In this document: positions 53,749 through 62,386 of the stretch, piece by piece
How positions within the stretch are numbered: position 1 is the stretch's first letter
Layout of the letters: each line of letters begins with the position of its first letter
Origin: Candidatus Amulumruptor caecigallinarius
Lineage (GTDB): Bacteria; Bacteroidota; Bacteroidia; Bacteroidales; Muribaculaceae
Direction: 5' to 3'
DNA length: 64,000 nucleotides
NCBI GenBank assembly: GCA_944321825.1
Contig: CALUMU010000001.1
Coordinates: 62,001-126,000 of the forward strand
Translations under genes and position numbers: made by a program
The notes under the pieces: generated by a model
The model's input: only the letters and a program-made list of their open reading frames with translations
The model's database searches: none
Told to the model about the DNA's origin: nothing

Positions 53749-54960
53749 CTATTTTAGAAATTCGCGGATGAATTCATCGCCCTGCATCAGGCCGTAATAA
53801 CCGTTGGCGGCTTCGGCCTCGGTGTAATGCTTGACACCGTCGGGTGTGATGTCGGGACGGTAAATCAGGAAAGGCACAGGGTGGTTGGTGTGTGTGCGAA
53901 GATGACACGGAGTGGGATGGTCGGGCAGCACTGCAATGGCTACCTCTTCATCCATCTCATTTACTGCATCAAGCAGGGGGCGCAGCACTCGCTGGTCGAG
54001 GTATTCGACAGTGCGTTTTTTCAGCACTGCGTCACCTTCGTGTCCGGCCTCGTCGCTCGCCTCTATGTGGAGGAATACGAAATCGGCATCTCCTTTGAGA
54101 GCGTCAATGGCAGCCTGTACCTTGCCCTCGTAGTTGGTGTCGGCAAGACCTGTGGCACCGGGGACTATGACAGGGGTAAGACCGGCGTACACTCCTATGC
54201 CACGGATGAGATCTACGGCTGAAATCACTACACCTTTCTTTATGCCGAAGAGCGTCATCATCGTCTCCATCGAAGGTTTGTAGCCCGGACTCCACGGCCA
54301 TATGCTGTTGGCGGGGTCTTTGCCCTCGGCTATGCGGCGGATGTTGACAGGGTGGTCACGCAGTATCTCTTGCGAATCGAGGATGAGGGCGTTGAGGTAG
54401 TCGGCTGTCTCCTCCGCTTCGGGTACGTCGGCTTTTATCATCACATCCATCGACTGCGCACCCGGCACATCGTGGGGTGGAGTACATGATATGCGTTTGT
54501 CGGCATCCTTGACCTTGAGGAGATGCCGGTAGCTTACGCCTGTGTATATTTTGAAACGACCGTCGGCGAGACGGGTGTTGAGTGTTTTGATGAGTTCGTC
54601 GGCCTCCTCGGTGGATATATGTCCGGCTGAATGGTTCTTGATGGTGCCGTCGGGGTTAAGGCATATCAGGTTGCATCTGAGAGCCATTTCGTCAGGGTCG
54701 ATGTCTATGCCCATGCTGGCGGCTTCGAGAGACCCGCGCCCCTCAAATACCTTGGGAACGTCGTAGCCTAATAATGACAGGTGGGCGATTTCGCTGCCCG
54801 GGTGCATCCCGTCGGGGACAGTGGAGAGCAGTCCGAGACGGCCATGCTCCGCCATCATGTCGAGAGTGGGAGTTTCGGCGGCTTCAAGCGGGGTCATGCC
54901 ACCTAAAGCGTCGCAGGGTTCGTCGGCCATGCCGTCGCCGAGGACTATTATATGTTTCAT
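53749..54960 (-). CDS. apgM: ApgM-type phosphoglycerate mutase, likely homoserine-kinase substitute
   Basis: The 403-residue alkaline-phosphatase-superfamily enzyme begins MKHIIVLGDGMADEPCDALGG and has GMHPGSEIAHLSLLGYDVPKVFEGRGSLEAASMG, typical of archaeal-type cofactor-independent phosphoglycerate mutases (ApgM). In several lineages that lack a GHMP homoserine kinase, such a gene sits between thrA and thrC and has been proposed to do the homoserine phosphorylation step. The same arrangement is seen here and no thrB-like gene is present in the window. Phosphoglycerate mutase activity is also possible. Confidence 0.85.
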   Translation of the reverse strand: MKHIIVLGDGMADEPCDALGGMTPLEAAETPTLDMMAEHGRLGLLSTVPDGMHPGSEIAHLSLLGYDVPKVFEGRGSLEAASMGIDIDPDEMALRCNLICLNPDGTIKNHSAGHISTEEADELIKTLNTRLADGRFKIYTGVSYRHLLKVKDADKRISCTPPHDVPGAQSMDVMIKADVPEAEETADYLNALILDSQEILRDHPVNIRRIAEGKDPANSIWPWSPGYKPSMETMMTLFGIKKGVVISAVDLIRGIGVYAGLTPVIVPGATGLADTNYEGKVQAAIDALKGDADFVFLHIEASDEAGHEGDAVLKKRTVEYLDQRVLRPLLDAVNEMDEEVAIAVLPDHPTPCHLRTHTNHPVPFLIYRPDITPDGVKHYTEAEAANGYYGLMQGDEFIREFLK

Positions 54961-55009
54961 GCGTTTGAAAACTTTTCAGAATGTGGTGTTTCCTCTTAGG
55001 AGGAGAGGC

Positions 55010-57445
55010 TTATCGGATGTTGGCTATGCTTATTATGTCGGCAAATACCCCGGCAGCTGTCACTTCAGCACCGGCTCCGTAGCCTTTGATGACCATGGGG
55101 TACTCCTTGTAACGCTCGGTGGTGAGCAGGATGACGTTGTTGCTGCCTTCGAGGGAATAGAACGGGTGGTTGTGGCCTACGCGTTTGAGCCCTACGCTGA
55201 CAGCTCCGTTTTCGAGGGTCGCGACGAACCGGAAATGCTCATCCTTGGCCTCAGCCTCGGCACGCTGGCGTTCAAACTCGCCGTCGAGCGACTTGATGTT
55301 TTCGAAAAACTGCTCTATGGTGCCTTCAAAATATTTTTCGGGAACGAACAGATTGCGCACCACATCGGTCTGGTCGACCTTGTAGCCGGCTTCACGGGCG
55401 AGTATGACAAGTTTGCGGATTACGTCCTTGCCCGAAAGGTCGATGCGCGGGTCGGGTTCGGTATATCCTGCATCCTGAGCCATGTGGATGGCTTGGCTGA
55501 GAGGAACATCCTTGCTCAGGACGTTGAATATGTAATTGAGGGTGCCCGATACTACAGCCTCGATTTTGAGAATCTTGTCGCCGGAGTTGATGAGGGAGTT
55601 GATGGTGTTGATGATGGGCAGACCGGCACCGACATTGGTCTCAAACAGGAATTTGACATCCTTTTTGCGGGCTATGGTTTTGAGCTGCTTGTAGCTCTCG
55701 TAGTCGCTAGATGCTGCTATCTTGTTGGCTGCCACGACATTGACGTTGTGTGAAAGCAGAGTGGGGTAGAGGGCGGCAATCTGCTCGCTGGCGGTGCAGT
55801 CGACAAACACGGAGTTGTAGATGTTCATTTTCAGCACCTCGTCAACGATGACCTGCGGTGTGGCATCTATCCCTTTATCCTTAAGTAGTCGGGGTGCGTC
55901 GGTTGTCTCAAGACCGTTGCGGTCAAAGATGGCACGTTTGCTTGACGCAATGCCCACCACGTTGAGCCGCAGGTTTTTATTGCGCAGCAGTTCGGTCTGC
56001 TGCTTGCTTATCTGACTGAGAAGGCTGCGGCCGACGTTGCCGATACCCACGAGAAACAGGTTGAGCACCTGGCTTTCGGAGAGGAAAAACGAGTCGTGTA
56101 TCACGTTGAGAGCCTTGCGGAGGCTCTTTTTGTCGATTACAAATGAGATGTTGGTTTCCGAAGCACCCTGGGCGCAGGCTATGACGTTGATGCCGTTAGA
56201 GCCGAGGGTGTTGAAAAGTTTTCCGGCGATGCCTGTGGTGTGCTTCATCTTTTCGCCCACCACAGCCACGGTCGCCAAATCCGGCTCCGCCTTGATGCTG
56301 TTGAACATGCCGCTTGAAAGTTCCTCGGCAAACTCCTCGCTGAGCACCTTGACGGCGAGGTCGGCATCGGCGTTGCGCACGGCTATTGATGTGTTGTTTT
56401 CGCTCGCCGCCTGAGAGACGAGGAACACGCTGACACCGTTGCGTGACAGCGCGGTGAATATACGTGCATTTACACCTATGACACCCACCATGCAGAGGCT
56501 CGTGATGGTGACGAGACATGTGTCGTTGATTGACGAGATGCCTTTGATGAGCTGTCCGTCGCTCCCGCTCTCGTTGCTGATGCAAGTGCCGGGAGCGGAT
56601 GGGTTGAAGGTGTTTTTGACTAATATGGGGATATTCTTGTGGTAGACAGGATAGATGGTGGGGGGATAGATGACCTTTGCGCCGAAATTGCACAGCTCCA
56701 TAGCTTCGGTAAACGACAGATGGTCAATCACGTAAGCCGAATTGATAACCTTGGGGTCGGCGGTCATGAATCCGTCCACATCCGTCCAGATTTCCAAGAC
56801 CTCCGCATCGAGAGCTGCTGCCATGATGGAGGCAGTGTAGTCGCTGCCACCGCGTCCGAGGTTGGTGACATCGCCTTTGGAGTCTGAGGCAATGAAGCCG
56901 CCCATGACGGCAGTGTTCCAGTCGTCGCCGTCAAAAGCTCCGTGGATAAGTTCCTGTGTCAGCTCGTTGTCAAGGATGTGCTGGCCGTAGGCGTTGGTTG
57001 TTGTCTTGATGATGTTGCGTGAATCGAAATGCGTAGCACCCGTGATGATGTTGCTGATTATCACGCTTGAAAGCCGTTCGCCGTAGCTGACGATGATGTC
57101 GAGAGCGCGGGGCGACAGGTCGCGGAGCAGGGTCACGCCGCGATATATGTTGGCGAGTTCGTCAAGCAGCAGCCGGGTCTTGTCCATGGTGTCGCTGCGG
57201 CGTGATTCGGGTACGATGCCCTCGATTACGTCCACGTGGCGTTGCACTATCCGTGCGTATGACTCCAGATAGGCTACATCGTCCTTGACAGCCAGATTGG
57301 CAGTGGCGATAAGCTGGTCGGTGATGCCGCCGAGGGCAGAGACCACCACGACCTTACGTCCGGGGATGCCTTCGACTATGCTTTTGACATTACGCAGACT
57401 CTCTACAGTGCCTACCGAAGTGCCGCCAAATTTCAGAACTTTCAT
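55010..57445 (-). CDS. thrA: Bifunctional aspartate kinase / homoserine dehydrogenase I
   Basis: The 811-residue protein makes the first and third steps of the threonine branch. The aspartate kinase domain (1-285) begins MKVLKFGGTSVGTVE and contains YGERLSSVI and GRGGSDYTASIMAAALDAEV. Tandem ACT domains (about 300-460) permit feedback control by threonine. The homoserine dehydrogenase domain (about 465-811) shows LVGIGNVGRSLLSQI, GVASGTLNY-type VSGTLNYIF and DPRIDLSGKDVIRKLVILAREAG. Start at 57445 with a canonical promoter and a hairpin leader upstream. Confidence 0.97.
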   Translation of the reverse strand: MKVLKFGGTSVGTVESLRNVKSIVEGIPGRKVVVVSALGGITDQLIATANLAVKDDVAYLESYARIVQRHVDVIEGIVPESRRSDTMDKTRLLLDELANIYRGVTLLRDLSPRALDIIVSYGERLSSVIISNIITGATHFDSRNIIKTTTNAYGQHILDNELTQELIHGAFDGDDWNTAVMGGFIASDSKGDVTNLGRGGSDYTASIMAAALDAEVLEIWTDVDGFMTADPKVINSAYVIDHLSFTEAMELCNFGAKVIYPPTIYPVYHKNIPILVKNTFNPSAPGTCISNESGSDGQLIKGISSINDTCLVTITSLCMVGVIGVNARIFTALSRNGVSVFLVSQAASENNTSIAVRNADADLAVKVLSEEFAEELSSGMFNSIKAEPDLATVAVVGEKMKHTTGIAGKLFNTLGSNGINVIACAQGASETNISFVIDKKSLRKALNVIHDSFFLSESQVLNLFLVGIGNVGRSLLSQISKQQTELLRNKNLRLNVVGIASSKRAIFDRNGLETTDAPRLLKDKGIDATPQVIVDEVLKMNIYNSVFVDCTASEQIAALYPTLLSHNVNVVAANKIAASSDYESYKQLKTIARKKDVKFLFETNVGAGLPIINTINSLINSGDKILKIEAVVSGTLNYIFNVLSKDVPLSQAIHMAQDAGYTEPDPRIDLSGKDVIRKLVILAREAGYKVDQTDVVRNLFVPEKYFEGTIEQFFENIKSLDGEFERQRAEAEAKDEHFRFVATLENGAVSVGLKRVGHNHPFYSLEGSNNVILLTTERYKEYPMVIKGYGAGAEVTAAGVFADIISIANIR

Positions 57446-57474
57446 ATGTTGTTGTATCGATACGGGGTTGGAGC

Positions 57475-57563
57475 ATCCTGCCAGCCGGTTGATTGTTTTG
57501 CAGATTATGTAGCCGTAAGAAGCTGTTTAGATTTAAAAACAGCTTCTAAGCCTCATGCAGGAT
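57475..57563 (-). promoter_or_regulatory. Folded leader of the thr operon
   Basis: In the transcribed leader (minus strand), GCAGGAT at 57557-57563 (plus coordinates) can pair with ATCCTGC at 57475-57481, enclosing an 11-bp perfect stem (57518-57528 with 57537-57547, 8-nt loop). No Thr-rich leader peptide is evident. A regulatory role is inference. Confidence 0.45.
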
Positions 57564-57604
57564 ACCGAAAATGATATGTAAGTTGCTTATAAGCTTTCAA
57601 TCTA

Positions 57605-57636
57605 CAAATTTAGCAAATTCCCCCCAACCGCCCAAA
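57605..57636 (-). promoter_or_regulatory. Canonical promoter of the thr operon
   Basis: On the minus strand TTTG (57636-57633), a 20-bp spacer and TAAATTTG (57612-57605). The start would be near 57600, leaving a leader of about 150 nt before thrA. 57637-57750 shows nothing else. Confidence 0.8.
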
Positions 57637-57754
57637 TCCCCCTGGAATCCCAATCCCAAATCAATCACAAGTATATGCAGATTGTTTGAAATGAGCGATT
57701 GTCGCATCAATGCAGAGGGTAAAAGAGGGTAAATACAAGACTATAGGTATAAAA

Positions 57755-57793
57755 ACGGTTATCCATCTTTTATTATGAAGCGGATAACCGTTA
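57755..57793 (-). terminator. Intrinsic terminator of the 57808-60928 gene run
   Basis: An 11-bp perfect stem (57755-57765 with 57783-57793) lies 14 nt past the minus-strand stop at 57808 and is followed on that strand by TTTTTATA. Confidence 0.85.
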
Positions 57794-57807
57794 TGATATT
57801 GAATATG

Positions 57808-58098
57808 TTAGTATGCGAAAGGGTCGGGGACTTCTCCCCAATCACCTCGTTGGTGGTGTTCAATCGCGCGGACTCTAGCAGACTCAAATAGCTTATCCAT
57901 GTAGAACTCAGGATAAACTTCTTTTATTTGAAAAACGGCATAGTCAAACAAGACTACTAATATGGCGGAGCAATGTTTAACGCACCAATCAAGATAGGAT
58001 GGGTTTATGTCCAGTACATCCGCTAAAGAAAGGCCTTTATATCTTCCAAAATTAAATTGGTCTTCGATGGTTTCAAAAGTGCAAACAGGTGCCATCAT
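57808..58098 (-). CDS. Small protein with a DUF3820-like fold
   Basis: A 96-residue protein with FNFGRYKGLSLADVLDINPSYLDWCVKH, which matches the F-G-K-Y-K-G...Y-L-x-W pattern of DUF3820 and of the C-terminal module of some exonuclease X-like proteins. It has no signal peptide. Function unknown. Its start overlaps the stop of the upstream 197-residue gene (4 bp), implying translational coupling. Confidence 0.7.
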   Translation of the reverse strand: MMAPVCTFETIEDQFNFGRYKGLSLADVLDINPSYLDWCVKHCSAILVVLFDYAVFQIKEVYPEFYMDKLFESARVRAIEHHQRGDWGEVPDPFAY

Positions 58099-58688
58099 GC
58101 CTCGATTTTTACTTCTTCGGGATTGTAAACCTCATATATGACTTGGTCGGACACTTTAGAGACCCTGCGTGTAATGACCGCAAAACTTGAAGCCATGCCA
58201 CGGAGTTTTGAAGATGACTGGAAATACAAATCGTTTTCCCGCGGATAGTAAAAGGCTTGCCTTTCGCCAAATGCGCCTTCAATTTTTACGTTTCCATATG
58301 AGGTAACTTTTGATTCCACAGATTCGCCTGTAAATGCTTGCCAATATGCGTTACGCCAACTGCCATATTTACTGTCTTGATAATAAGATGATAAAAAGTG
58401 TGGCACGTGGAGCTGGTACAGATTGTATTTCTCCTCACAAGCTTTTTGTACAGACGTTAAAATCGGGAAAGCACGAGATTCATAGACTACACGGTTGGAG
58501 AGTACCTTTGCCTGTCCGAGTGCTGGCATATCGATGTCTACATCCAATGCTCGTCCTTGCGTAGCTACAAAGCCATAGATATATGCTTTGTAATCAAATA
58601 AAGGCAGTTTTACTTCCATTCCTTTGGTTAATTCTTTGCCATTAGCTACGGCTTCAAATAAATTCATTGTTGAAGTTTCAATCATCAT
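58095..58688 (-). CDS. Cytoplasmic protein of unknown function
   Basis: This 197-residue protein starts MMIETSTMNLFEAVANGKELTKGMEV. It has mixed alpha/beta sequence and no signal peptide, and ends near VIYEVYNPEEVKIEA. No family recognised. Base composition (AT-richer) differs from the housekeeping genes and agrees with the neighbouring unknown genes, suggesting an acquired segment. It overlaps the downstream 96-residue gene by 4 bp. Confidence 0.6.
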   Translation of the reverse strand: MMIETSTMNLFEAVANGKELTKGMEVKLPLFDYKAYIYGFVATQGRALDVDIDMPALGQAKVLSNRVVYESRAFPILTSVQKACEEKYNLYQLHVPHFLSSYYQDSKYGSWRNAYWQAFTGESVESKVTSYGNVKIEGAFGERQAFYYPRENDLYFQSSSKLRGMASSFAVITRRVSKVSDQVIYEVYNPEEVKIEA

Positions 58689-58702
58689 AAATACTTAATT
58701 AT

Positions 58703-60928
58703 TTATTTTGAAAATACTTTAAGGTATTTTTCTCCTGCTTTAATAATGAATAATCCATTACCAATAAAAATATCTCGTGGAATACCGCTGTATATTACGC
58801 ATCCATCTGCTCTAATTATTTCGATATTCTTTGCTGTCAAATTAGAACCTATCAAATAGCCATTGTCTATATGAAGATTGGATTTGAGGTCATCGAAAAT
58901 TGTTTCTGATGATGCGTCGTCAGGTATAACAAATGTTTTGACTACACGCACCGCAGGGTTGTAATTAATGTTGCCTTCTTGTGTTGCTCGTATAGTTACT
59001 TTTCCAGGTGCTAAACAATCGATAAAAGTTCTATTCCCGGACTTATACTCTGAAACATTTCCCGATATGATGTAATCAATTTCAAGACCAGAATCAGTGG
59101 AAGCTAAAAGTTCTATTTGATCTCCTGATGAAACATTGTTAAAATCTTGCTCCCAAGTTATTGTCTGATTTATTTTGGTGATGGTAAGCATACCCTTAAT
59201 ATAATTAAAGGAATAGTTTGTGGCATCTGCGTTGCCGATGTTAATCTCATACTCGCCACAGTCTGACAGCAATGTCGCTTCTGTGCTTATAATCGGGGCT
59301 GATTTTAAATTTTGCGCCGATTCATTGTTTACAAAACCGCTTATTGTATATGTCAACTCAGGATTTTCTGTTTTATAAGGTCTTTCCTTGTCATCTGCTT
59401 TTATTGTCAGAGTCCTTTTGCCAATGGATAGGTTTCCATTAACATAATTGATGGTATAGTTGGGCGATTCTGCTCCAGAGATAGCAATAGAATAATTCCC
59501 CACTTCGCTATTTTTTACGGCGTTGGTTTGCAATGTCGGTTGCACAGTCAAACAATTTTTATCATCTCCATTAACAAAGCCAGACGCTTTGTAATCTAAG
59601 GGAGGGTTATCTTCAAAATATAGCTTAGATGCATCGTTAGCTTTTAAGATAAGATTCTTTGGGAGGATGCTTAAAATGCCATTGTTAATTCTTGAAATCA
59701 TGTAATTTCTTGCCTCAAAATCAGTTGCAGAAACAATATAATCTCCAACTGTCGATGCAGAATTAGCATCAGTTACAAACTTTGGGACTGATACCCAATA
59801 GGGAGAAGTTTCTTCATTTTTTAAGCCTTCATATGTCAGAGAAAATTGGGGGTTGTTATCTCCATAGATTTTTTCCGTATTGTTGATTGACGCATTTAAA
59901 GCGGCTTTTGTAATAATAAGGCATGCATCATCATATTCAAACTTATAGTTAGGACTTTCTGCGTCTTTAAGTGCAATAGGATATGTCCCGACATTAGATT
60001 TGCGAGATGCTTGAATCTCATATGAAGCTGCTTTTGTCAAAACTTCTTCATTTTCACCATTTTTAAATCCACTGTAATGTATTTCTGGTATTGGATTATC
60101 TTCCCCATATTCTCGCGTAAGGTCAGGGCAAGATACAAGTATTGGTGCAGCTGTGATACTTAAAGTGCCTGGTCGATATCTTTTAATCTCATATCCATCA
60201 ACATTGCCATCACAACTAACTTTTATGGGATATGAGCCAATGCTGGAATATCTGGTAGCTTCACACTCATAACTTGCATGATACCCCTCTGCTAAAAGTG
60301 ATTCGTCACCAGGAATTACCCCATTAAATTTAGTTTCAAAATTAGGATTTTCATCCCCATATTCCTTGTCGCATGATATAGCTTCGGGTTCCAAAAAAGC
60401 TAATTCGCGAGTAAGTCTGCAGTCAGAGATGGATAAGGTGTATGATTTCTGTGTTTGCATACTTAACAGGAACATTACATAAGATTCTTCGAATATAGTG
60501 AATGAGTATTCTGAAGCAAAGGGTTTATTGGAACCTCTTGTCTCGTTTATTAAGTAATCATCGGAAGTATCAATTATATCATCGGTGGAAACGATTATTC
60601 GAAATATTTTCGTAAATCCACTGCCATAATCTGGATCCGGTCCCCCATTATAGTTGAAGGAACATTTATATTTACCGGGGTTTAATTTCATCGTTTGAGT
60701 TATGGCGCAGGTATAATAGCCCCAACTGGCGCTACTACCACCAGCCTTGAGATAACATACGCCATCCTCAACCCAAACTTTTGAGAAATTTGGATTATCT
60801 GATGTCCTTGTCTCCCAGCCATCTAATCCCTCAGTAAAGTCTCCATTAGAAAGGAGGTTTTCGTTTTTATTATAACCAAATGCATATATGGTCCAAATGG
60901 ATAATAAAGTAAATATGATTGCTCTCAT
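58703..60928 (-). CDS. Secreted MBG-repeat protein with T9SS-like C terminus
   Basis: The 741-residue protein has a signal peptide (MRAIIFTLLSIWTIYAFGYN) and an N-terminal carbohydrate-binding-like domain (NLLSNGDFTEGLDGWETRTSDNPNF). From about residue 185 there are five tandem repeats with the MBG pattern: Y-G-D-x-N-P, then GLKNEE/GFVNGD, VGxY, S-P-N-Y, G-x-L-T-I. The C-terminal 70 residues (LTAKNIEIIRADGCVIYSG, GLFIIKAGEKYLKVF) resemble a type A sorting domain of the type IX secretion system. Probably a surface adhesin. Low GC relative to neighbours suggests transfer. Confidence 0.8.
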   Translation of the reverse strand: MRAIIFTLLSIWTIYAFGYNKNENLLSNGDFTEGLDGWETRTSDNPNFSKVWVEDGVCYLKAGGSSASWGYYTCAITQTMKLNPGKYKCSFNYNGGPDPDYGSGFTKIFRIIVSTDDIIDTSDDYLINETRGSNKPFASEYSFTIFEESYVMFLLSMQTQKSYTLSISDCRLTRELAFLEPEAISCDKEYGDENPNFETKFNGVIPGDESLLAEGYHASYECEATRYSSIGSYPIKVSCDGNVDGYEIKRYRPGTLSITAAPILVSCPDLTREYGEDNPIPEIHYSGFKNGENEEVLTKAASYEIQASRKSNVGTYPIALKDAESPNYKFEYDDACLIITKAALNASINNTEKIYGDNNPQFSLTYEGLKNEETSPYWVSVPKFVTDANSASTVGDYIVSATDFEARNYMISRINNGILSILPKNLILKANDASKLYFEDNPPLDYKASGFVNGDDKNCLTVQPTLQTNAVKNSEVGNYSIAISGAESPNYTINYVNGNLSIGKRTLTIKADDKERPYKTENPELTYTISGFVNNESAQNLKSAPIISTEATLLSDCGEYEINIGNADATNYSFNYIKGMLTITKINQTITWEQDFNNVSSGDQIELLASTDSGLEIDYIISGNVSEYKSGNRTFIDCLAPGKVTIRATQEGNINYNPAVRVVKTFVIPDDASSETIFDDLKSNLHIDNGYLIGSNLTAKNIEIIRADGCVIYSGIPRDIFIGNGLFIIKAGEKYLKVFSK

Positions 60929-60938
60929 AAGATGTGTG

Positions 60939-61174
60939 TTAAATAATTGTAATGGATTTTATATCGTGTGATGATATGAGAATTTCTTCTCCGTCCTCTG
61001 TAATCATGCCAACGATGCTACGCTGAGGACAATCAGCTTGAACTGCTTTTATGAAATTTCTTACAGTAACGTCTTTTTTGTGCCATTGACATATTCAATG
61101 GTCACGGTCTTTCCATGGAATAGCTTGATAATCACCTCATCATTTTCATTTTCTAAAATTTCAAGATTGGTCAT
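60939..61174 (-). pseudogene. Small ORF with a one-base frameshift in an A6 run
   Basis: From the ATG at 61174 the frame reads MTNLEILENENDEVIIKLFH and GKTVTIEYVNGTKK, then shifts out at the A6 run (plus-strand T 61074-61079). One added A continues as DVTVRNFIKAVQADCPQRSI and on to a stop at 60941-60939, giving about 78 residues. It lies directly after a structured RNA leader and 10 bp before the MBG gene. Real frameshift or consensus error cannot be told. No family recognised. Confidence 0.6.
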
Positions 61175-61217
61175 ATTATCATGTGTTTTGTAACCAAGCA
61201 GCCCGACTTGGAATGAA

Positions 61218-61252
61218 TAAAAAAGAGGCGTGGGCTGTTATGCCACGCCTCT
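61218..61252 (-). terminator. Intrinsic terminator at the 3' end of the structured RNA
   Basis: A 10-bp perfect stem (61243-61252 with 61224-61233) with a 9-nt loop, followed on the minus strand by T6 (61224-61219). It lies 44 nt before the ATG of the small ORF at 61174. Confidence 0.85.
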
Positions 61253-61440
61253 ATGAGTAGGTGCTTAGGAATACCTTTATGCGAAGATGTGGAAATAACA
61301 GCTCCACGCCTGTATGGACGTGGAGACAGTCATGACATTCTCTTGCGCATCGAGTATAGGTTCCTAAGCTTTACTCATACAAGCAGAAGACATAACGTCT
61401 CTTGTGTTAACTATGTAGTGAACGGGCCGCTGCCCGTACA
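61219..61440 (-). ncRNA. Structured RNA: riboswitch/attenuator-like leader, or 6S-like RNA
   Basis: A minus-strand TAACTTTG (61452-61445) is followed by a folded region of about 220 nt. The 5' end has a 6-bp hairpin (61422-61427/61432-61437). A long rod is closed by 61372-61379 with 61252-61259 and 61361-61369 with 61263-61271. An apical hairpin is formed by 61319-61325 and 61302-61308. The segment 61311-61295 is complementary, with one bulged base, to 61241-61226, that is, to the terminator loop and 3' arm. Terminator and antiterminator are therefore mutually exclusive. This is the logic of a riboswitch or attenuator. A rod with a central bubble also fits a 6S RNA. Confidence 0.55.
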
Positions 61441-61444
61441 ATCG

Positions 61445-61452
61445 CAAAGTTA
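61445..61452 (-). promoter_or_regulatory. -7 element (TAACTTTG) of the structured RNA
   Basis: TAACTTTG on the minus strand, immediately upstream of the first hairpin of the RNA. The -33 TTTG is not visible in the AT-rich upstream DNA. Confidence 0.55.
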
Positions 61453-61546
61453 ATATATTTTTCTATTTATTGACATTTTTACATCAATAAAAATTTGGTC
61501 TTCATGGAACAAATGTGGGTGAGAATCGGAGTTGCGTAAAAGTGTT

Positions 61547-61554
61547 TAACTTTG
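61547..61554 (+). promoter_or_regulatory. -7 element (TAACTTTG) of the 61580 gene
   Basis: TAACTTTG lies 25 nt before the ATG at 61580. GGGGGTAAACC follows, similar to the bases after the poly-G tracts at 21134 and 22415. Confidence 0.55.
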
Positions 61555-61579
61555 TGGGGGTAAACCAATAAATAGAAGT

Positions 61580-62361
61580 ATGATGAAGATGAGAAAGATG
61601 CTGCTGGGGGCGACGTTGATGGTCGCTGCGGCTGTGGGCGGTGAGGAATATGTGAGCATATCGGGGCGCGTGACAGACTATCGGGGCGAGCCGGTGGATT
61701 CGTGTGCGGTATGTGTGTCAAATCCTGATTTCTCCACGGCGTATATGACGATGACGGACGCTGCGGGTTCTACAGGATAGACAGCGTGGCGCGAGGGGCG
61801 TATGCCAATGTCTGCGCTATGCGCCCGGAGGAGTATCCGCGCCAGAAAGCTGTCAAACCCGAAGACATGAAATTGGAGTTTTGGGCATGGAACGTCATAG
61901 CCGACAGGGACTTGACATTGAACCTGCGTTATGACAAATTAGAACTGTACGGCACTACTGCGTTCTGCGAATACGGCGGACGGCCTGAAATGTTCATCTA
62001 CACCCGTCCGATGAGCGTCACGAAAGTGCTGAGCTATGAGGACTATATGGATAAGGCTGTATGGGAAAAACATAGCAATGTGACCGTGGAGCCTGAATAT
62101 ATGGAGTTTGAGGTGTATGTGGACGGGAAGAAGTACGAGATTATCTCAGTGCAGCATCTGTCGTTGCCCAATACTAACGGCAATCCTGTCAACGACGACT
62201 GCTATCTGATTCAAGTGCCGATGCCTGAGGATGTGCATTACCGCAAGGATGGCAATTATGAGGTGAGAGTGGTGGGGCATAACACCCAATATGACGAATG
62301 GGGCGAGAGCGTCTGCTATCTGCGTCCCTTTGCCTACCGCTGGGGCGAAGCAAGGAAATAA
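61580..62361 (+). pseudogene. Secreted carboxypeptidase-regulatory-like protein with a frameshift near 61768
   Basis: The first frame gives a signal peptide (MMKMRKMLLGATLMVAAAVG) and ISGRVTDYRGEPVDSCAVCVS, the start of a carboxypeptidase regulatory-like beta domain, and ends at 61780. One added T near 61768 would continue as DAAGFYRIDSVARGAYANVC into the second frame, open to 62361 (about 260 residues in total, with a C-terminal domain of unknown function ending LRPFAYRWGEARK). It looks like a single gene broken by one base, real or by sequencing error. Confidence 0.7.
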
Positions 62362-62386
62362 TAAACCATGTCCATCGTTTAACAAA

